A DNA stretch of 64,000 nt from Agrobacterium tumefaciens. Its GTDB lineage: Bacteria; Pseudomonadota; Alphaproteobacteria; Rhizobiales; Rhizobiaceae. The stretch is taken from contig CP048487.1 in NCBI GenBank assembly GCA_025560025.1, forward strand, positions 186,001-250,000, read 5' to 3'. Made by a program: the position numbers and the translations under genes. A model generated the notes under the pieces. It saw only the letters and a list, made by a program, of their open reading frames with translations, searched no databases and had not been told where the DNA came from. Below are positions 1 through 8,864 of the stretch, piece by piece. Within the stretch, counting starts at the first letter, position 1. Each line of letters opens with the position of its first letter.

Positions 1-320
1 GTGTCATCTCGATGACCCGTGCGCTGGCGGCCGAAGGTGCAAGCCATGGCGTGCGGGCTAACAGCATCTCTCCGGGTTTCATCAGCACCCCGGCCACCGA
101 CAAGGCCGTCGATCCGGAAGGCAAAGCCTGGCAGGTCGGCAATGCGCTGATCCGCCGTCCCGGACGTGCCGAAGACATCGCCTATACCGCTCTATACCTG
201 GCCTCTGACGAGGCAAGTTGGGTGACAGGCCAGAATTTCGTTGTCGACGGCGGTGCCACGGCCGGTTGGCGCGATGACGCGGAGACGGCCCGGCTGGCCG
301 CCAAAACCAAAAAAGCCTGA
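1..320 (+). CDS. SDR family oxidoreductase, C-terminal part
   Basis: The reading frame is open from the window edge and ends at 318-320, so only about the last 105 residues are present. The fragment reads VISMTRALAAEG, then VRANSISPGF and a C-terminal GQNFVVDGG, the pattern following the catalytic helix in classical NAD(P)-dependent short-chain dehydrogenases. The TGxxxGxG cofactor motif and the YxxxK catalytic pair lie outside the window. The substrate cannot be told. A second SDR, broken, begins about 140 bases downstream on the same strand, so the two may have shared a transcript. Confidence 0.85.
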   Translation, partial: VISMTRALAAEGASHGVRANSISPGFISTPATDKAVDPEGKAWQVGNALIRRPGRAEDIAYTALYLASDEASWVTGQNFVVDGGATAGWRDDAETARLAAKTKKA

Positions 321-462
321 TACGTTGATCCGAAGCGGCCAGTTCGATCGTGGCCGGTGCGGCTGGCGAGACGCTTGAATGCGCGCCGCGCCGTACCCGG
401 TAACGTCCGCGACGCCGCCCAAGGCTACAGCCCAGTTACCAATTACGCTCAAGGAGGAGCAT

Positions 463-1270
463 ATGACTTATATCGATGTTTCTACCAAATCCATTAGCGA
501 CCTTATTTCCCTTCGCGGCCGTACCGCCGTGGTGACGGGAGGTGCTGCGGGCATTGGCAAAGCCATCAGCAAGAGGCTGGCCGAGGCCGGCGCGAACCTC
601 ATCATCGGCGATCTTGACGAAGCGAAGGCAAAGGAGACCGTAGAAGAATTTGCATCATTCGGCGGCAAGCATGTCAGCGCGAAGCTGGACGTCAACGATC
701 ATGCCTCCGTTACGGAACTTGCGGACAAAGCGGTCAATGAAACCGGAAGTCTGGATATCTGGGTCAACAATGCCGGGATCTATCCTTCGTGTTCGCTGCT
801 CGACATCACGGATGTCGAGTGGGAGCGTGTGATCGATCTCAACCTTCGCGGCACATTCTTCGGCGCGCGGGAGGCGGCACTCCGCATGAGGCCCAATCGC
901 GGCGTTATCGTGAACATCGTCTCCACCGCAGCCTACAACGCCAGCAACGGTGCCAATCCGGCTCACTACGTCGGCTCCAAGCACGCGGTCGCCCGGGCTG
1001 ACGAAGAGCCTTGCAGTCGAGCTTGGATCGAAGGGAATCAGAGCCGTCGGCGTTGCCCCGACCCTGACAGAAACGCCCGGCGCCGAGAGCAAGCGCGCTG
1101 AGGGTGATGCCGTCCGTGAAGCGCTCGTCAAATACGGCCAGGCATTGCCTCTTGGCCGGCTGGGCCTGCCGGACTACATCGCTCGCGTGGTCCTGTTCGC
1201 AGCGTCAGACTTCGCCGCGTTCGTCACCGGCAGTGTGATCTCTGTCGATGGCGGCGACCTCGCCCGATAA
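463..1270 (+). pseudogene. SDR family oxidoreductase, frameshifted
   Basis: A strong AAGGAGG ribosome site at 451-457 precedes ATG 463. The N-terminal frame has the cofactor motif TGGAAGIG at residues 25-32, NNAG at 102-105 and the catalytic Tyr169/Lys173 pair. Just after SKHAVA the frame is lost: one extra C in the run at 992-994 shifts translation, and the rest of the protein (LTKSLAVEL to VISVDGGDLAR) continues in the neighbouring frame to 1270. The intact paralogue at 10973-11776 reads through the same place without a shift, which shows what the ancestral sequence was. Unless this is a sequencing error, no full enzyme is made. A pirin gene follows 23 bases downstream. Confidence 0.85.
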
Positions 1271-1293
1271 CGCGGCAACCAAAAGGAAAGACT

Positions 1294-2028
1294 ATGCTCC
1301 AGATCCTACGCTCCTCGGAATCGAGCTCTTTCGCGCAAGGCCCATTCAAGATCAGGCGCATCCGGCCGGGGGCAATCCTCGGACAAAACGCCGGTCCCGC
1401 ATTCGGACCGTTCAGCGTGATGGACCATGCCAACCTTGACGTCGGCACCGTGGTTTCCATGCACGAGCACAAGAACGACGAGATCCTCAGCTATATGTGG
1501 CGAGGCTCGATGGTTCACGAGGATTCAGCTGGTCATCGCATTGCAATTTCTCCGACCAAGCTCATGATGATGAATGCCGGTCGCAGCTTCTGGCACGAGG
1601 AATCGACACCCGACGTGCCCGTGGAAATGCTTCAGATCTTCATCCGTCCGGCTCAAGCTGATCTCGATGGAACCGTGAACTTTTTCGATCGGCCGAACGA
1701 CTTTCTGAACGGCGACTGGAATCTGATCGCCGCTCCCGAGGAAGGTACGGCTCCACTGAGAATCCGCCAGGCCGTAACGTTTTACGACGCCCATCTGCTC
1801 TCAGGCGATGAGATTGTTGCGCCGTCAGCACCTAGCCTGACACCATGGCTTTACGTCATGGATGGGGTAGTCAGTCTCGGAGACGAGTTTCTCGGCAAGG
1901 GTGATGCGGTCACGGACCTTGAGAGTGCCTTGCCTGCAATCAAAGCTGAAGCCCCCTCCACACTCGTCCTGTTCCTGGTCAATAGACAGGCCACCGGATC
2001 GATGGCCGGCACCATCAGCGGTCGGTAG
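1294..2028 (+). CDS. Pirin family protein
   Basis: This 244-residue bicupin carries the pirin metal site: His57, His59, His101 and Glu103, almost the same numbering as in human pirin. Bacterial pirins include quercetinase-like dioxygenases and redox sensors; the actual role here is unknown. ATG 1294 is preceded by AAGGAAAG at suitable spacing. The gene lies directly behind the frameshifted SDR, and the same SDR/pirin pairing recurs at 10973-12762, so the two proteins probably act in one process such as response to electrophiles or quinones. The protein appears complete. Confidence 0.85.
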   Translation: MLQILRSSESSSFAQGPFKIRRIRPGAILGQNAGPAFGPFSVMDHANLDVGTVVSMHEHKNDEILSYMWRGSMVHEDSAGHRIAISPTKLMMMNAGRSFWHEESTPDVPVEMLQIFIRPAQADLDGTVNFFDRPNDFLNGDWNLIAAPEEGTAPLRIRQAVTFYDAHLLSGDEIVAPSAPSLTPWLYVMDGVVSLGDEFLGKGDAVTDLESALPAIKAEAPSTLVLFLVNRQATGSMAGTISGR

Positions 2029-2518
2029 CTCGATCTCAAAGATCACAAATTGCGCAGCCTCATCGACTACCGTGATGCATGATCTGAATTTGAATTCAGG
2101 GGCAGATCGGGAGACTTTCGCAATCCCCTCATATGATAGCTGAAACCCTTGACGGACGAGCGATGCCAAACGGCGGCGCTTATTCAGCCTAGGCGTTTAG
2201 TCCCACGGTATTATAGCGTATCATTGTCACGTTCACAGAGGGAACTCTAACCTTGGTTAGCGCGTAGGGCTCCGCGTTTTTGCGAACTAAAGTTCAGGGC
2301 GGCAAGGCCAACCGCTTTGCACTACTGCGGTATTGCACTACCAAGATGACAAACGAGGCGGGAGCATCGCCGCAGATGCTCCCGCCTCTCAATATAGAAT
2401 AACCGCGTAGCAGGGCCCGCACAACCACGTCAACCTTTCTCACCTAAGCTAAATGCATCTGCGATCGATCTGCGGTAATTCTAGTCAGCGCACAAGCAGA
2501 CATACAATCTGCCATTGA
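2029..2518. other. Convergent intergenic region without a gene
   Basis: This stretch separates the rightward pirin gene from the leftward FMN reductase gene. No frame with a convincing ribosome site or recognisable protein was seen. Its only clear structure is the long hairpin at 2355-2388. Confidence 0.6.
2355..2388. terminator. Perfect 14-bp hairpin between convergent genes
   Basis: GAGGCGGGAGCATC and its exact reverse complement are separated by the six bases GCCGCA. The site lies between two convergent genes, which suggests a two-way transcription terminator. There is no long T tract on either side, so a role in RNA stability is also possible. Confidence 0.6.
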
Positions 2519-3112
2519 TTAAGTGTCAGCCGCCTTGGCTGCCATCGTGGCATTCGCCCACCAGACCAGCTCGTCCAGCGCCGCTTTCGCCGACGGCAGC
2601 AGGTTTGCCTCGATGTCTTTGACATCTTTGTTACCGCCTCTTGGCATAATGGCCATGAAATCCCCGCCGCCGATATGGACTGCAGACCGTGTGGAAACCA
2701 TCTGCAGTTCGGTCCCGATCGCCCGCAGGTGCTCGACGGCGCGAGATGCTCCAACACCACCATAACCGATGGCCGTGAATGGCTTCCGGTTCCATTCCTT
2801 GTAGGCCTGGTCGAGAGCGTTCTTCAGCACGCCCGTGATGGAATGATTGTACTCCGCGACGACAAAAATGTATCCATCGAAGCGGCCGATGGTCTCCTGC
2901 CAGCGCACAGCTTCAAGGTCCTGGCTAGGCATCCAGAGATTTGATGCAGCTTCGTCGAAGAAACGAAGAGCATGGTCGCGAAGGTCCACGATCTCGACAT
3001 CGATGTCTCCTCTGGCCTGCGCCTGTTTGAGTATCCACTGCGCGGGCTTGTCGGCAAGTCGTGTGGGACGGGTGGAGCCGATGATGACTGCGATCTTTGG
3101 TCTGGAAGACAT
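2519..3112 (-). CDS. NADPH-dependent FMN reductase family protein
   Basis: A 197-residue flavodoxin-fold protein. The N-terminal phosphate-binding loop reads IIGSTRPTRLADKPA (residues about 10-24), and EYNHSITGVLKNALDQAYKEW around residues 87-107 is the usual flavin-contacting loop of the ArsH/chromate reductase/NAD(P)H:FMN reductase family. Such enzymes reduce FMN, quinones or chromate with NAD(P)H in the cytoplasm. It is the last gene of a leftward run that starts with the efflux pump at 7819 and lies 47 bases behind the alpha/beta hydrolase. The hairpin at 2355-2388 follows it. The physiological substrate is unknown. Confidence 0.85.
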   Translation of the reverse strand: MSSRPKIAVIIGSTRPTRLADKPAQWILKQAQARGDIDVEIVDLRDHALRFFDEAASNLWMPSQDLEAVRWQETIGRFDGYIFVVAEYNHSITGVLKNALDQAYKEWNRKPFTAIGYGGVGASRAVEHLRAIGTELQMVSTRSAVHIGGGDFMAIMPRGGNKDVKDIEANLLPSAKAALDELVWWANATMAAKAADT

Positions 3113-3159
3113 GGAGATTCCTTTTGTTCATTCAGTAGGATTTTCGATATAGCAGTCAA

Positions 3160-4095
3160 TTAGTGGCCGACAGGTCTCAGGAAATTCGACAGGGCCTTCA
3201 GGAGCGCTTCGGGTTGTTCCTCGGCCGGGTAGTGACCGCAGTCGGGGATGATAACGGAGTCCACATTGCTCGCGACCGTCCGCAACTCGTTCTCGACCAT
3301 CGGCCCGCATGCGAGAGCGCCGGAAAATGCAAGAACCGGGATCTCGATCATGGTTTCCTTGCGGCGACGATACTGTGGGATCGACTGATCGATCGCCCGG
3401 TAGTAGTCGAAGCTGGCCTTGAGCGCGCCCGGAACCCGACGCAGGGTTTCGATGTAGAATTCCTTGCCATATGTGGGATACTTCTCTGCAGAACCCGACT
3501 TCGTGTCAAACTGGTAGCCGAAGTAGAGATCCTCGCGGCCTTCGACGAGCCGTTCGTTGACACCGAGCGCACGATTGAAATTGAAGTGCCAGAGAAAGTC
3601 GCTGACCCAGCGGTCGTCGCTGAGCAATGGCGGAGAAGGCGAAAGGCCGGGGACGATAGCTTCGCCAAGCGCGATCCGCTCGATGCGATCAGGGCGGTCG
3701 GCGGCCATCACGTAACCGATCCACAGGCCGACATCATGCCCGACCATCGAGAATTTCTCGTGCCCCAGTGCGTCCATTAGGGCGAACATATCGGCCGACA
3801 GCGTATCGGCATCGTAACCTTCGGACGGCTTCTCGGACAGCCCAACACCACGTGGATCCACGGCGATGACCGTAAAATACTGGCTGAGCGGGAGCATTAC
3901 ATAACGCCACGCGAACCAGTTCTGCGGCCAGCCGCCGAGTAGCAGGAGTGCAGGCCCTTTCCCGCCGATGACCGCATGGAGGCCGAGGCCGTTGGCATCA
4001 ACACGATGGCTGCTGAACACGTCGCGGAAGCCCTCGGGAAGCTTCGGCACCCCGGTTACAGAACCGAAGCCGTCCAGTGGTCTTGTCTTGGTCAT
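3160..4095 (-). CDS. Alpha/beta hydrolase, epoxide hydrolase/dehalogenase-like
   Basis: The start at 4095 (MTKTRPLDGF) is preferred because GAGAG lies at ribosome-site distance; upstream in-frame codons lack one. The 311-residue product has the nucleophile elbow GHDVG with Asp121, typical of epoxide hydrolases and haloalkane or haloacetate dehalogenases rather than Ser esterases, and a late catalytic His in DCGHYPAEEQPE. The usual oxyanion motif HGxP near residue 54 is GGWP, so the normal His is missing. The gene belongs to the leftward efflux/cupin/FMN-reductase series. An epoxide, halide or ester substrate cannot be chosen from sequence. Confidence 0.8.
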   Translation of the reverse strand: MTKTRPLDGFGSVTGVPKLPEGFRDVFSSHRVDANGLGLHAVIGGKGPALLLLGGWPQNWFAWRYVMLPLSQYFTVIAVDPRGVGLSEKPSEGYDADTLSADMFALMDALGHEKFSMVGHDVGLWIGYVMAADRPDRIERIALGEAIVPGLSPSPPLLSDDRWVSDFLWHFNFNRALGVNERLVEGREDLYFGYQFDTKSGSAEKYPTYGKEFYIETLRRVPGALKASFDYYRAIDQSIPQYRRRKETMIEIPVLAFSGALACGPMVENELRTVASNVDSVIIPDCGHYPAEEQPEALLKALSNFLRPVGH

Positions 4096-4206
4096 GGATA
4101 TCACTCTCTTTGATACGCGCGTCGAAACTCTTGGCCTTTCGGTCGGGTTCAAGACTTCGGCGATGGACGGGTAGATCGACAGGCCCGTCGCGGACCTGCC
4201 GGGCGA

Positions 4207-4755
4207 TTATTTGGCCGTGAGAAACTCGGTGCGGTACCTGGGGGCCAGGGATTCCGCGAGCTGCTTCTTTTCGGTCTGCGTAGCAGCGTCGGGCTTGGGA
4301 GCCGGAGACTGACGATCAGGAATGCGGTCGGCGATCGAAAGGAAGAATTCTTCCTGTCCCGCAGGTGTGCACATGCAGAGCATATGCGCCATCTTTCCGG
4401 ATCGGTTGGCGAAACGGTGCGGGGCATTGGCTGGAATGTTCACAGTGGCTGGCGCGCGAACGATCTGCGTCTCGCCGCGGAAAGTGAATTCAAGTTCGCC
4501 TTCGAGCAGAGTGAACATCTCTTCGAAGTCATGCCTGTGCGGGGGCGGTCCGCCGCCATCAGGAACGAGCATATCGATCAAGGTGTAGCGTCCTTCCGTC
4601 TGCTCGCCGGATACCAGGATGGTGTAGACGTTCCCTGCCTGCGAGATGTGAGGGATCGATGGGTCGTCCGGCAACACGACTGTCAGAGAACGGTTCAGAT
4701 CGTCTGCCGGGAGCGGCGTATCTGCCGGGATGGTCGTGATCGAATGGTCGGTCAT
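4207..4755 (-). CDS. Cupin domain protein
   Basis: A 182-residue single-cupin protein. Motif 1 reads GGGPPPHRHDFEEMFTLLEGE with metal-binding His73, His75 and Glu79; motif 2 supplies His113 in IPANAPHRFANRSG. The fold is well supported but the reaction is not: related proteins include dioxygenases, isomerases and small-molecule binders. It sits between the hydrolase and the small 71-residue gene in the leftward series, with gaps of about 110 bases on both sides, so it may also have its own promoter (see the inverted repeat at 4832-4851). Confidence 0.8.
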   Translation of the reverse strand: MTDHSITTIPADTPLPADDLNRSLTVVLPDDPSIPHISQAGNVYTILVSGEQTEGRYTLIDMLVPDGGGPPPHRHDFEEMFTLLEGELEFTFRGETQIVRAPATVNIPANAPHRFANRSGKMAHMLCMCTPAGQEEFFLSIADRIPDRQSPAPKPDAATQTEKKQLAESLAPRYRTEFLTAK

Positions 4756-4831
4756 GGTTTTCGTCCGGTTGTTTCGAATATCAATGTACCGTTGGCTTGA
4801 TAAAACTCAAGATTCGAAATCCGCCGTTCTC

Positions 4832-4851
4832 GTGTTCCGGAATTGGAACAC
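4832..4851. promoter_or_regulatory. Inverted repeat upstream of the cupin gene
   Basis: GTGTTCC and GGAACAC flank the six bases GGAATT, in the gap between the 71-residue gene and the cupin start. It could be an operator for the cupin gene or a weak terminator of the upstream gene. No T tract follows. The assignment is only suggestive. Confidence 0.3.
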
Positions 4852-4863
4852 CGTCTCCCGCGA

Positions 4864-5079
4864 TCATGGATTTCTTTGCGAGTGACTGAACCATTCCTCG
4901 ACCTTCTGCCGCATCGCCATCGGCTCCTCCCGTTCGGATACGGCAAGGCCGATGAGAATCCTCGCGGCTTCTATGGCCGTCCTGTCAGATATCGCCATCC
5001 TGTGTTCCTCGCAGAAATCATCAAGGATTTGGCGGACAAGCATCAGCGACGCGCCATGCAATCCCTCTCTCTGAGTCAT
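4864..5079 (-). CDS. Small hypothetical protein, 71 residues
   Basis: The start at 5079 (MTQREGLHG) is chosen because GGAGGA lies directly upstream; in-frame codons at 5091 and 5106 lack such a site. The product has no signal peptide or membrane segment and appears largely helical and charged (LVRQILDDFCEEHRMAISDRTAIEAARILIGLA). It begins about 40 bases after the end of the EmrB-like pump gene (12 bases by the longest frame), so it is probably co-transcribed with the pump. The family was not recognised and no function is proposed. Confidence 0.6.
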   Translation of the reverse strand: MTQREGLHGASLMLVRQILDDFCEEHRMAISDRTAIEAARILIGLAVSEREEPMAMRQKVEEWFSHSQRNP

Positions 5080-5118
5080 ATCTTCCTCCATACGTGCCTT
5101 TCGCACGAAGAATCTGTA

Positions 5119-6693
5119 TTAGGCGGTCAAGGGACCCTTCGGTGCCTTGGTGACGAAGGCGAGAATGACGAGGCCTCCGACAGCGCAGAAGAAGGTCAGC
5201 CAGAATGCGTCGATGTAGGACAGCACGTTCGCCTGCTTCTGCACCTGTTGCGACAGGACCGCCGTTGCGCGGCTCTGGGACAGCGCCGCTCCCGCGCCCG
5301 CCATCTTGTGGGCCAGCGCCGCGAGTGCCGAGACCGAAGCCTCCGAACCCCGTTCCACGTTGAGTCCTGTCAGATAGGAATGGAGCTGCTCTCCCTTACG
5401 GAGATAGGTCGTCATCAGCGCCTGCGCGGTCTGCGTCCCTAGCAGCCTGATGACCTGGATATAGGCGGCGACCGCGATCGCCTTCTTGGGGTCGCCATTG
5501 GCGACGGTGAGCACGATGATGGGCAGGAAGGTGAGGATGTGTCCCGCACCCTGAAGCACGCACATCGTACGGAAGCTATCGCCGTTCCAGTCGGGCGACA
5601 GGCCGGTGCCGATAAGCGACGCGCCAGCGAAGCAGCACAGCCCCGTGAAGAGCAGAAAGCGTCCATCGGTCCGATGCATTGCCCAGACAGCGATCGGTGT
5701 CATGAGCATGAGCGGAACGCAGACCCAGGTGACCAGTGTGGCGCCGATCTGCTCCGGACGAAGCCCGGCGACGGCAGTCAGATAGTTCGGGATCAGAGCC
5801 GAATTCGACATGCTGCTCATCAGATAGAAGAGAGCCACGGACAGGAGGAGGACGACATTGCGCGCGCCGATGGCACCAAGATGCGCCCATGGCCGTTCGA
5901 CCAGCATCTCGTTCACGAAGAAGGCCGCGATTAGCACCAGACCGCCTGCGAACGTCGAGAGTACGATCCCGTTTTCGAACCAGTCGAGACGATTGCCCTG
6001 GTCCACCGCGACAAACAGCATCGCCATGCCCATGCCGAGAAACAGCATGCCGCCCCAGTCCGCATGACGGACGAGGTCCATGTTCACGTTTTCCCGCGGC
6101 GCGCCCTTGTACGCGAGGAAGGCAAGAAGCGGAGCGAGGACGACATCCTGCCAGTAGAGATATTCCCAGCCGAAGCGCTGGACATAGAAGTCGAGGAGCG
6201 CGGTCCCGGAATTCACGGTGAAGGCGCCTCGAAAGGCATAGATCGCAATCGCGGTGATCCACCACTTCATCGGCAGGTTCCGGAAGATGATCATCAGGGT
6301 CGCCGGAACGAAGACCCCAAGAAGCGATCCGTGGATGACATGCAGGACGGCGAGCGTTGTGAAGTCCCGCGTGAATGGGATCATCAAAGAGATCACAGCA
6401 TAGATCAGTGCGGGGCCGACCATGACGCGCCGGATCCCGAACGCGGCCGCCAGCCATGCCACAGCGGGGGCGAACACCATCTGGGGAGCTGTCGCCAGCG
6501 TGCTCAACCAGGAACCTTCGTCGAACCCGAGACCAAAGGCACCGCGCAGGTCTACGAGACCGATCCCGAACAGGCGGCTGTGGAAGCCGACCATGAACGG
6601 ACCGAGCAGGACGGCACAGACGGCAAGGATCGGGTGGTGGGTTTCCCGCCCTGTGCTGCGGAACGGGAGGACCAGCTTCAGAATTTCGCCCAT
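5119..6693 (-). CDS. DHA2-type MFS efflux transporter, EmrB-like
   Basis: This 524-residue inner-membrane protein has about 14 hydrophobic segments, as expected for the drug:H+ antiporter-2 group. Examples are HPILAVCAVLLGPFMVGFHS near the N-terminus and DAFWLTFFCAVGGLVILAFV at the C-terminus. The start ATG at 6693 lies 5 bases past the stop of the membrane-fusion gene and has GGAAGG upstream. Together with the EmrA-like protein it would form the inner-membrane part of an export system for lipophilic or aromatic compounds. Longer upstream in-frame starts overlap the neighbouring gene and are rejected. The exported substrate is unknown. Confidence 0.88.
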   Translation of the reverse strand: MGEILKLVLPFRSTGRETHHPILAVCAVLLGPFMVGFHSRLFGIGLVDLRGAFGLGFDEGSWLSTLATAPQMVFAPAVAWLAAAFGIRRVMVGPALIYAVISLMIPFTRDFTTLAVLHVIHGSLLGVFVPATLMIIFRNLPMKWWITAIAIYAFRGAFTVNSGTALLDFYVQRFGWEYLYWQDVVLAPLLAFLAYKGAPRENVNMDLVRHADWGGMLFLGMGMAMLFVAVDQGNRLDWFENGIVLSTFAGGLVLIAAFFVNEMLVERPWAHLGAIGARNVVLLLSVALFYLMSSMSNSALIPNYLTAVAGLRPEQIGATLVTWVCVPLMLMTPIAVWAMHRTDGRFLLFTGLCCFAGASLIGTGLSPDWNGDSFRTMCVLQGAGHILTFLPIIVLTVANGDPKKAIAVAAYIQVIRLLGTQTAQALMTTYLRKGEQLHSYLTGLNVERGSEASVSALAALAHKMAGAGAALSQSRATAVLSQQVQKQANVLSYIDAFWLTFFCAVGGLVILAFVTKAPKGPLTA

Positions 6694-6697
6694 GACA

Positions 6698-7819
6698 TCA
6701 ACGGCCTTCCGAGCCGACCGAAATCGTGACCTCGGCCGACATGCCGGATCGCAGGTGTTCGAGCGTCGGCGAAGCCTCAAAATCGATCCTGACAGGAACG
6801 CGCTGGACCACTTTGGTGAAGTTGCCGGTGGCGTTGTCCGCGGGAAGCAGCGCGAACTGGGACCCGGAGGCTGGCGACAGACGTGTGACGTGACCTTTGA
6901 AGGTTTCGCCAGGCAGTGCATCAACTGTCACGGTCGCCACCTGACCTTCCTTCATCCTGGAAAGCTGGGTCTCCTTGAAGTTGGCGATCATGTAGACATC
7001 AGGCAGCGGGACGATCGAGATCGAGTTGGTCCCGACCGTCACATAGTCGCCGACATGGACCTGGCGTTCGCTGACCACACCATCGAAAGGCGCAATGATC
7101 CTGGTGTAGGACACCGAGAGATCGGCAGTCTTGAGGGCCGCTCTTGCAGCTTCCACGTTGGCTGAAAGCTGATCTGCCTGACCGCCGATATATTCGAGCT
7201 GTGCCCGTGCCGATGCAACAGATGCCTCGGCGGCCAGTGCTGATGCTATCGTGGTTTGCACGGCGGCCTGTGCCTGTTCATTCTTCTGCTGCGTACCAAT
7301 TCCCTTGCCGGCGAGCGTGACCTGTCTTTCAGCCTCTGTCTTCGCAAGATCGGCATTGGCCTTCGCGACTGCTGACTGTGCTTCCGCCTGCGAGATTGCG
7401 GCCTTCTGGAGGGTCTTCTGGTTTTCCAGATTGGCAAGCTGTCCGATCGCTGCGTCAAGAGCCGCCTTGGCCTGCGCCTGCTTGGCGAGATAATCGGCAG
7501 GATCGATCTCGACCAGGACATCTCCAGCCTTCACGTGATCGAAGTCGCCGACGTTGATGGCGCTGACATTTCCGGAAACGCGTGCACTCAGGCGGCTCAA
7601 CTCAGCACGGATATAGGCGTTGTCAGTGGTCTGTGTGTCGGCTCCCGCCATCCACCTATCCCAGCGCTGTGAACTCACGCCGACGAGCACCAGAACGGCA
7701 CCTACAACAGAAAGCGGTATCAGAAGCTTCGTGTAATCGCGGGCGGGCTTTGCGTGCGCGGTATCTTGCTGTGGGACGGCAACGGCGGCCGGTCCTTTAT
7801 TCGGAGACTGCTGGATCAT
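6698..7819 (-). CDS. HlyD/EmrA-family membrane fusion protein
   Basis: The start at 7819 (MIQQSPNKG) is preceded by AGGA; the longer frame to 7897 is rejected. The 373-residue product has one N-terminal membrane anchor (KLLIPLSVVGAVLVLVGVSS, residues 31-50), a biotinyl-lipoyl-like half (AELSRLSARVSGNVSAINVGD), a long Ala/Gln-rich coiled-coil hairpin (about residues 115-215) and the second lipoyl half IAPFDGVVSERQVHVGD. It should link the EmrB-like pump to an outer-membrane channel not encoded here. It is the first gene of the leftward series and is divergent from a LysR regulator that probably controls it. Confidence 0.88.
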   Translation of the reverse strand: MIQQSPNKGPAAVAVPQQDTAHAKPARDYTKLLIPLSVVGAVLVLVGVSSQRWDRWMAGADTQTTDNAYIRAELSRLSARVSGNVSAINVGDFDHVKAGDVLVEIDPADYLAKQAQAKAALDAAIGQLANLENQKTLQKAAISQAEAQSAVAKANADLAKTEAERQVTLAGKGIGTQQKNEQAQAAVQTTIASALAAEASVASARAQLEYIGGQADQLSANVEAARAALKTADLSVSYTRIIAPFDGVVSERQVHVGDYVTVGTNSISIVPLPDVYMIANFKETQLSRMKEGQVATVTVDALPGETFKGHVTRLSPASGSQFALLPADNATGNFTKVVQRVPVRIDFEASPTLEHLRSGMSAEVTISVGSEGR

Positions 7820-7912
7820 GGTTCTATCCTTTTTAGCAGGACAGAAAGCACATTTCAGGCTATCACTTCCAATAGCTTTTTGATCACGATTAATCATCAG
7901 GAGTCATTACAG

Positions 7913-8815
7913 TTGGAATCTGAAGTCACTCGTCACCCCGGCATCGAACTCCGGCATCTCAGGTACTTCATCGCCGTGGCCGAGGAACTGCATTTCGGGC
8001 GCGCGGCAGCGCGGCTGAACATCGTGCAACCTGCTCTGACCGCGCAGATCAAATCCCTGGAGAAAGTCTTTGGAATCGAACTGCTTGAGCGCACCAAGCG
8101 GAATGTCCAACTGACCGAGGCAGGTCGTGAATTTCTCCGGGAGAGTTACGCGGCCTTGGCGCGGGTTGGATCTGCGATTGATACCGTCAGGGATTTTGCC
8201 CGGGGCAAGACCGGGACATTGAGACTGGGCTACGGAGCGAATGCGGCTATCGTTGGCTTGATCTCGTCGTCGATCAGACGCTTCACGTCGGAGTGGCCGA
8301 ACGTCAACGTGACCCTCAAGGAAATGCCAAGCAGCGAAGTCTCCGATGCCTTGCTTCGTGATGACATCGATGTGGGATATGCCGCAACGACCGGGAAGGA
8401 ACCGAAGGGTGTTACTTCGAGCAAGGTAGGATCGTGGCCTTGGCTGCTGGCTGTGGCAGACAACCATCGACTGGCGGAGCGCGGGCATGCGAAGGTGGCC
8501 GATGTTTCCGGCGAAAACCTTGCCGTCTATGCGGAACCCGACGGCCGCTCGAATATCGCAGGCGTGATGAGTTCCTTCCCGGATTTGGCACCCCAGCATG
8601 TCTACAGGACCAGCCACATCATGAGCCTGATGACCTACGTGTCTTCTGGTCTCGGTGTCGCGTTCGTTCCCTCGCCCATGCAGTCCTTGAACTTTAGAGG
8701 CGTGGTCTATCTCGAAGTGACCGACCCCTTGCCGCAGATGGAGATGAAGCTTCTGTGGCGGACGGAAAGCGCGAGAGCGACAATCAGCAATTACATTGAG
8801 TGCGTTAAACTCTGA
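7913..8815 (+). CDS. LysR-type regulator divergent from the efflux operon
   Basis: TTG 7913 is chosen as start: AGGAG at 7899-7903 sits nine bases upstream, and the resulting 300 residues match normal LysR size. The longer frame from 7754 runs into the emrA-like gene. The N-terminal winged helix-turn-helix is clear (LRYFIAVAEELHFGRAAARLNIVQPALTAQIKSLEKVFGIELL), followed by the periplasmic-binding-like effector domain (TLRLGYGANAAIVGLISSSIRRF). The shared 93-base gap with the efflux operon at 7819 makes that operon the likely target, induced by an aromatic or lipophilic ligand. The ligand cannot be named. Confidence 0.88.
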   Translation: MESEVTRHPGIELRHLRYFIAVAEELHFGRAAARLNIVQPALTAQIKSLEKVFGIELLERTKRNVQLTEAGREFLRESYAALARVGSAIDTVRDFARGKTGTLRLGYGANAAIVGLISSSIRRFTSEWPNVNVTLKEMPSSEVSDALLRDDIDVGYAATTGKEPKGVTSSKVGSWPWLLAVADNHRLAERGHAKVADVSGENLAVYAEPDGRSNIAGVMSSFPDLAPQHVYRTSHIMSLMTYVSSGLGVAFVPSPMQSLNFRGVVYLEVTDPLPQMEMKLLWRTESARATISNYIECVKL

Positions 8816-8864
8816 TTGGAACGCTGGCGCTCTACGCAATAAATACCGAGCGCCAGCGAAAGCG

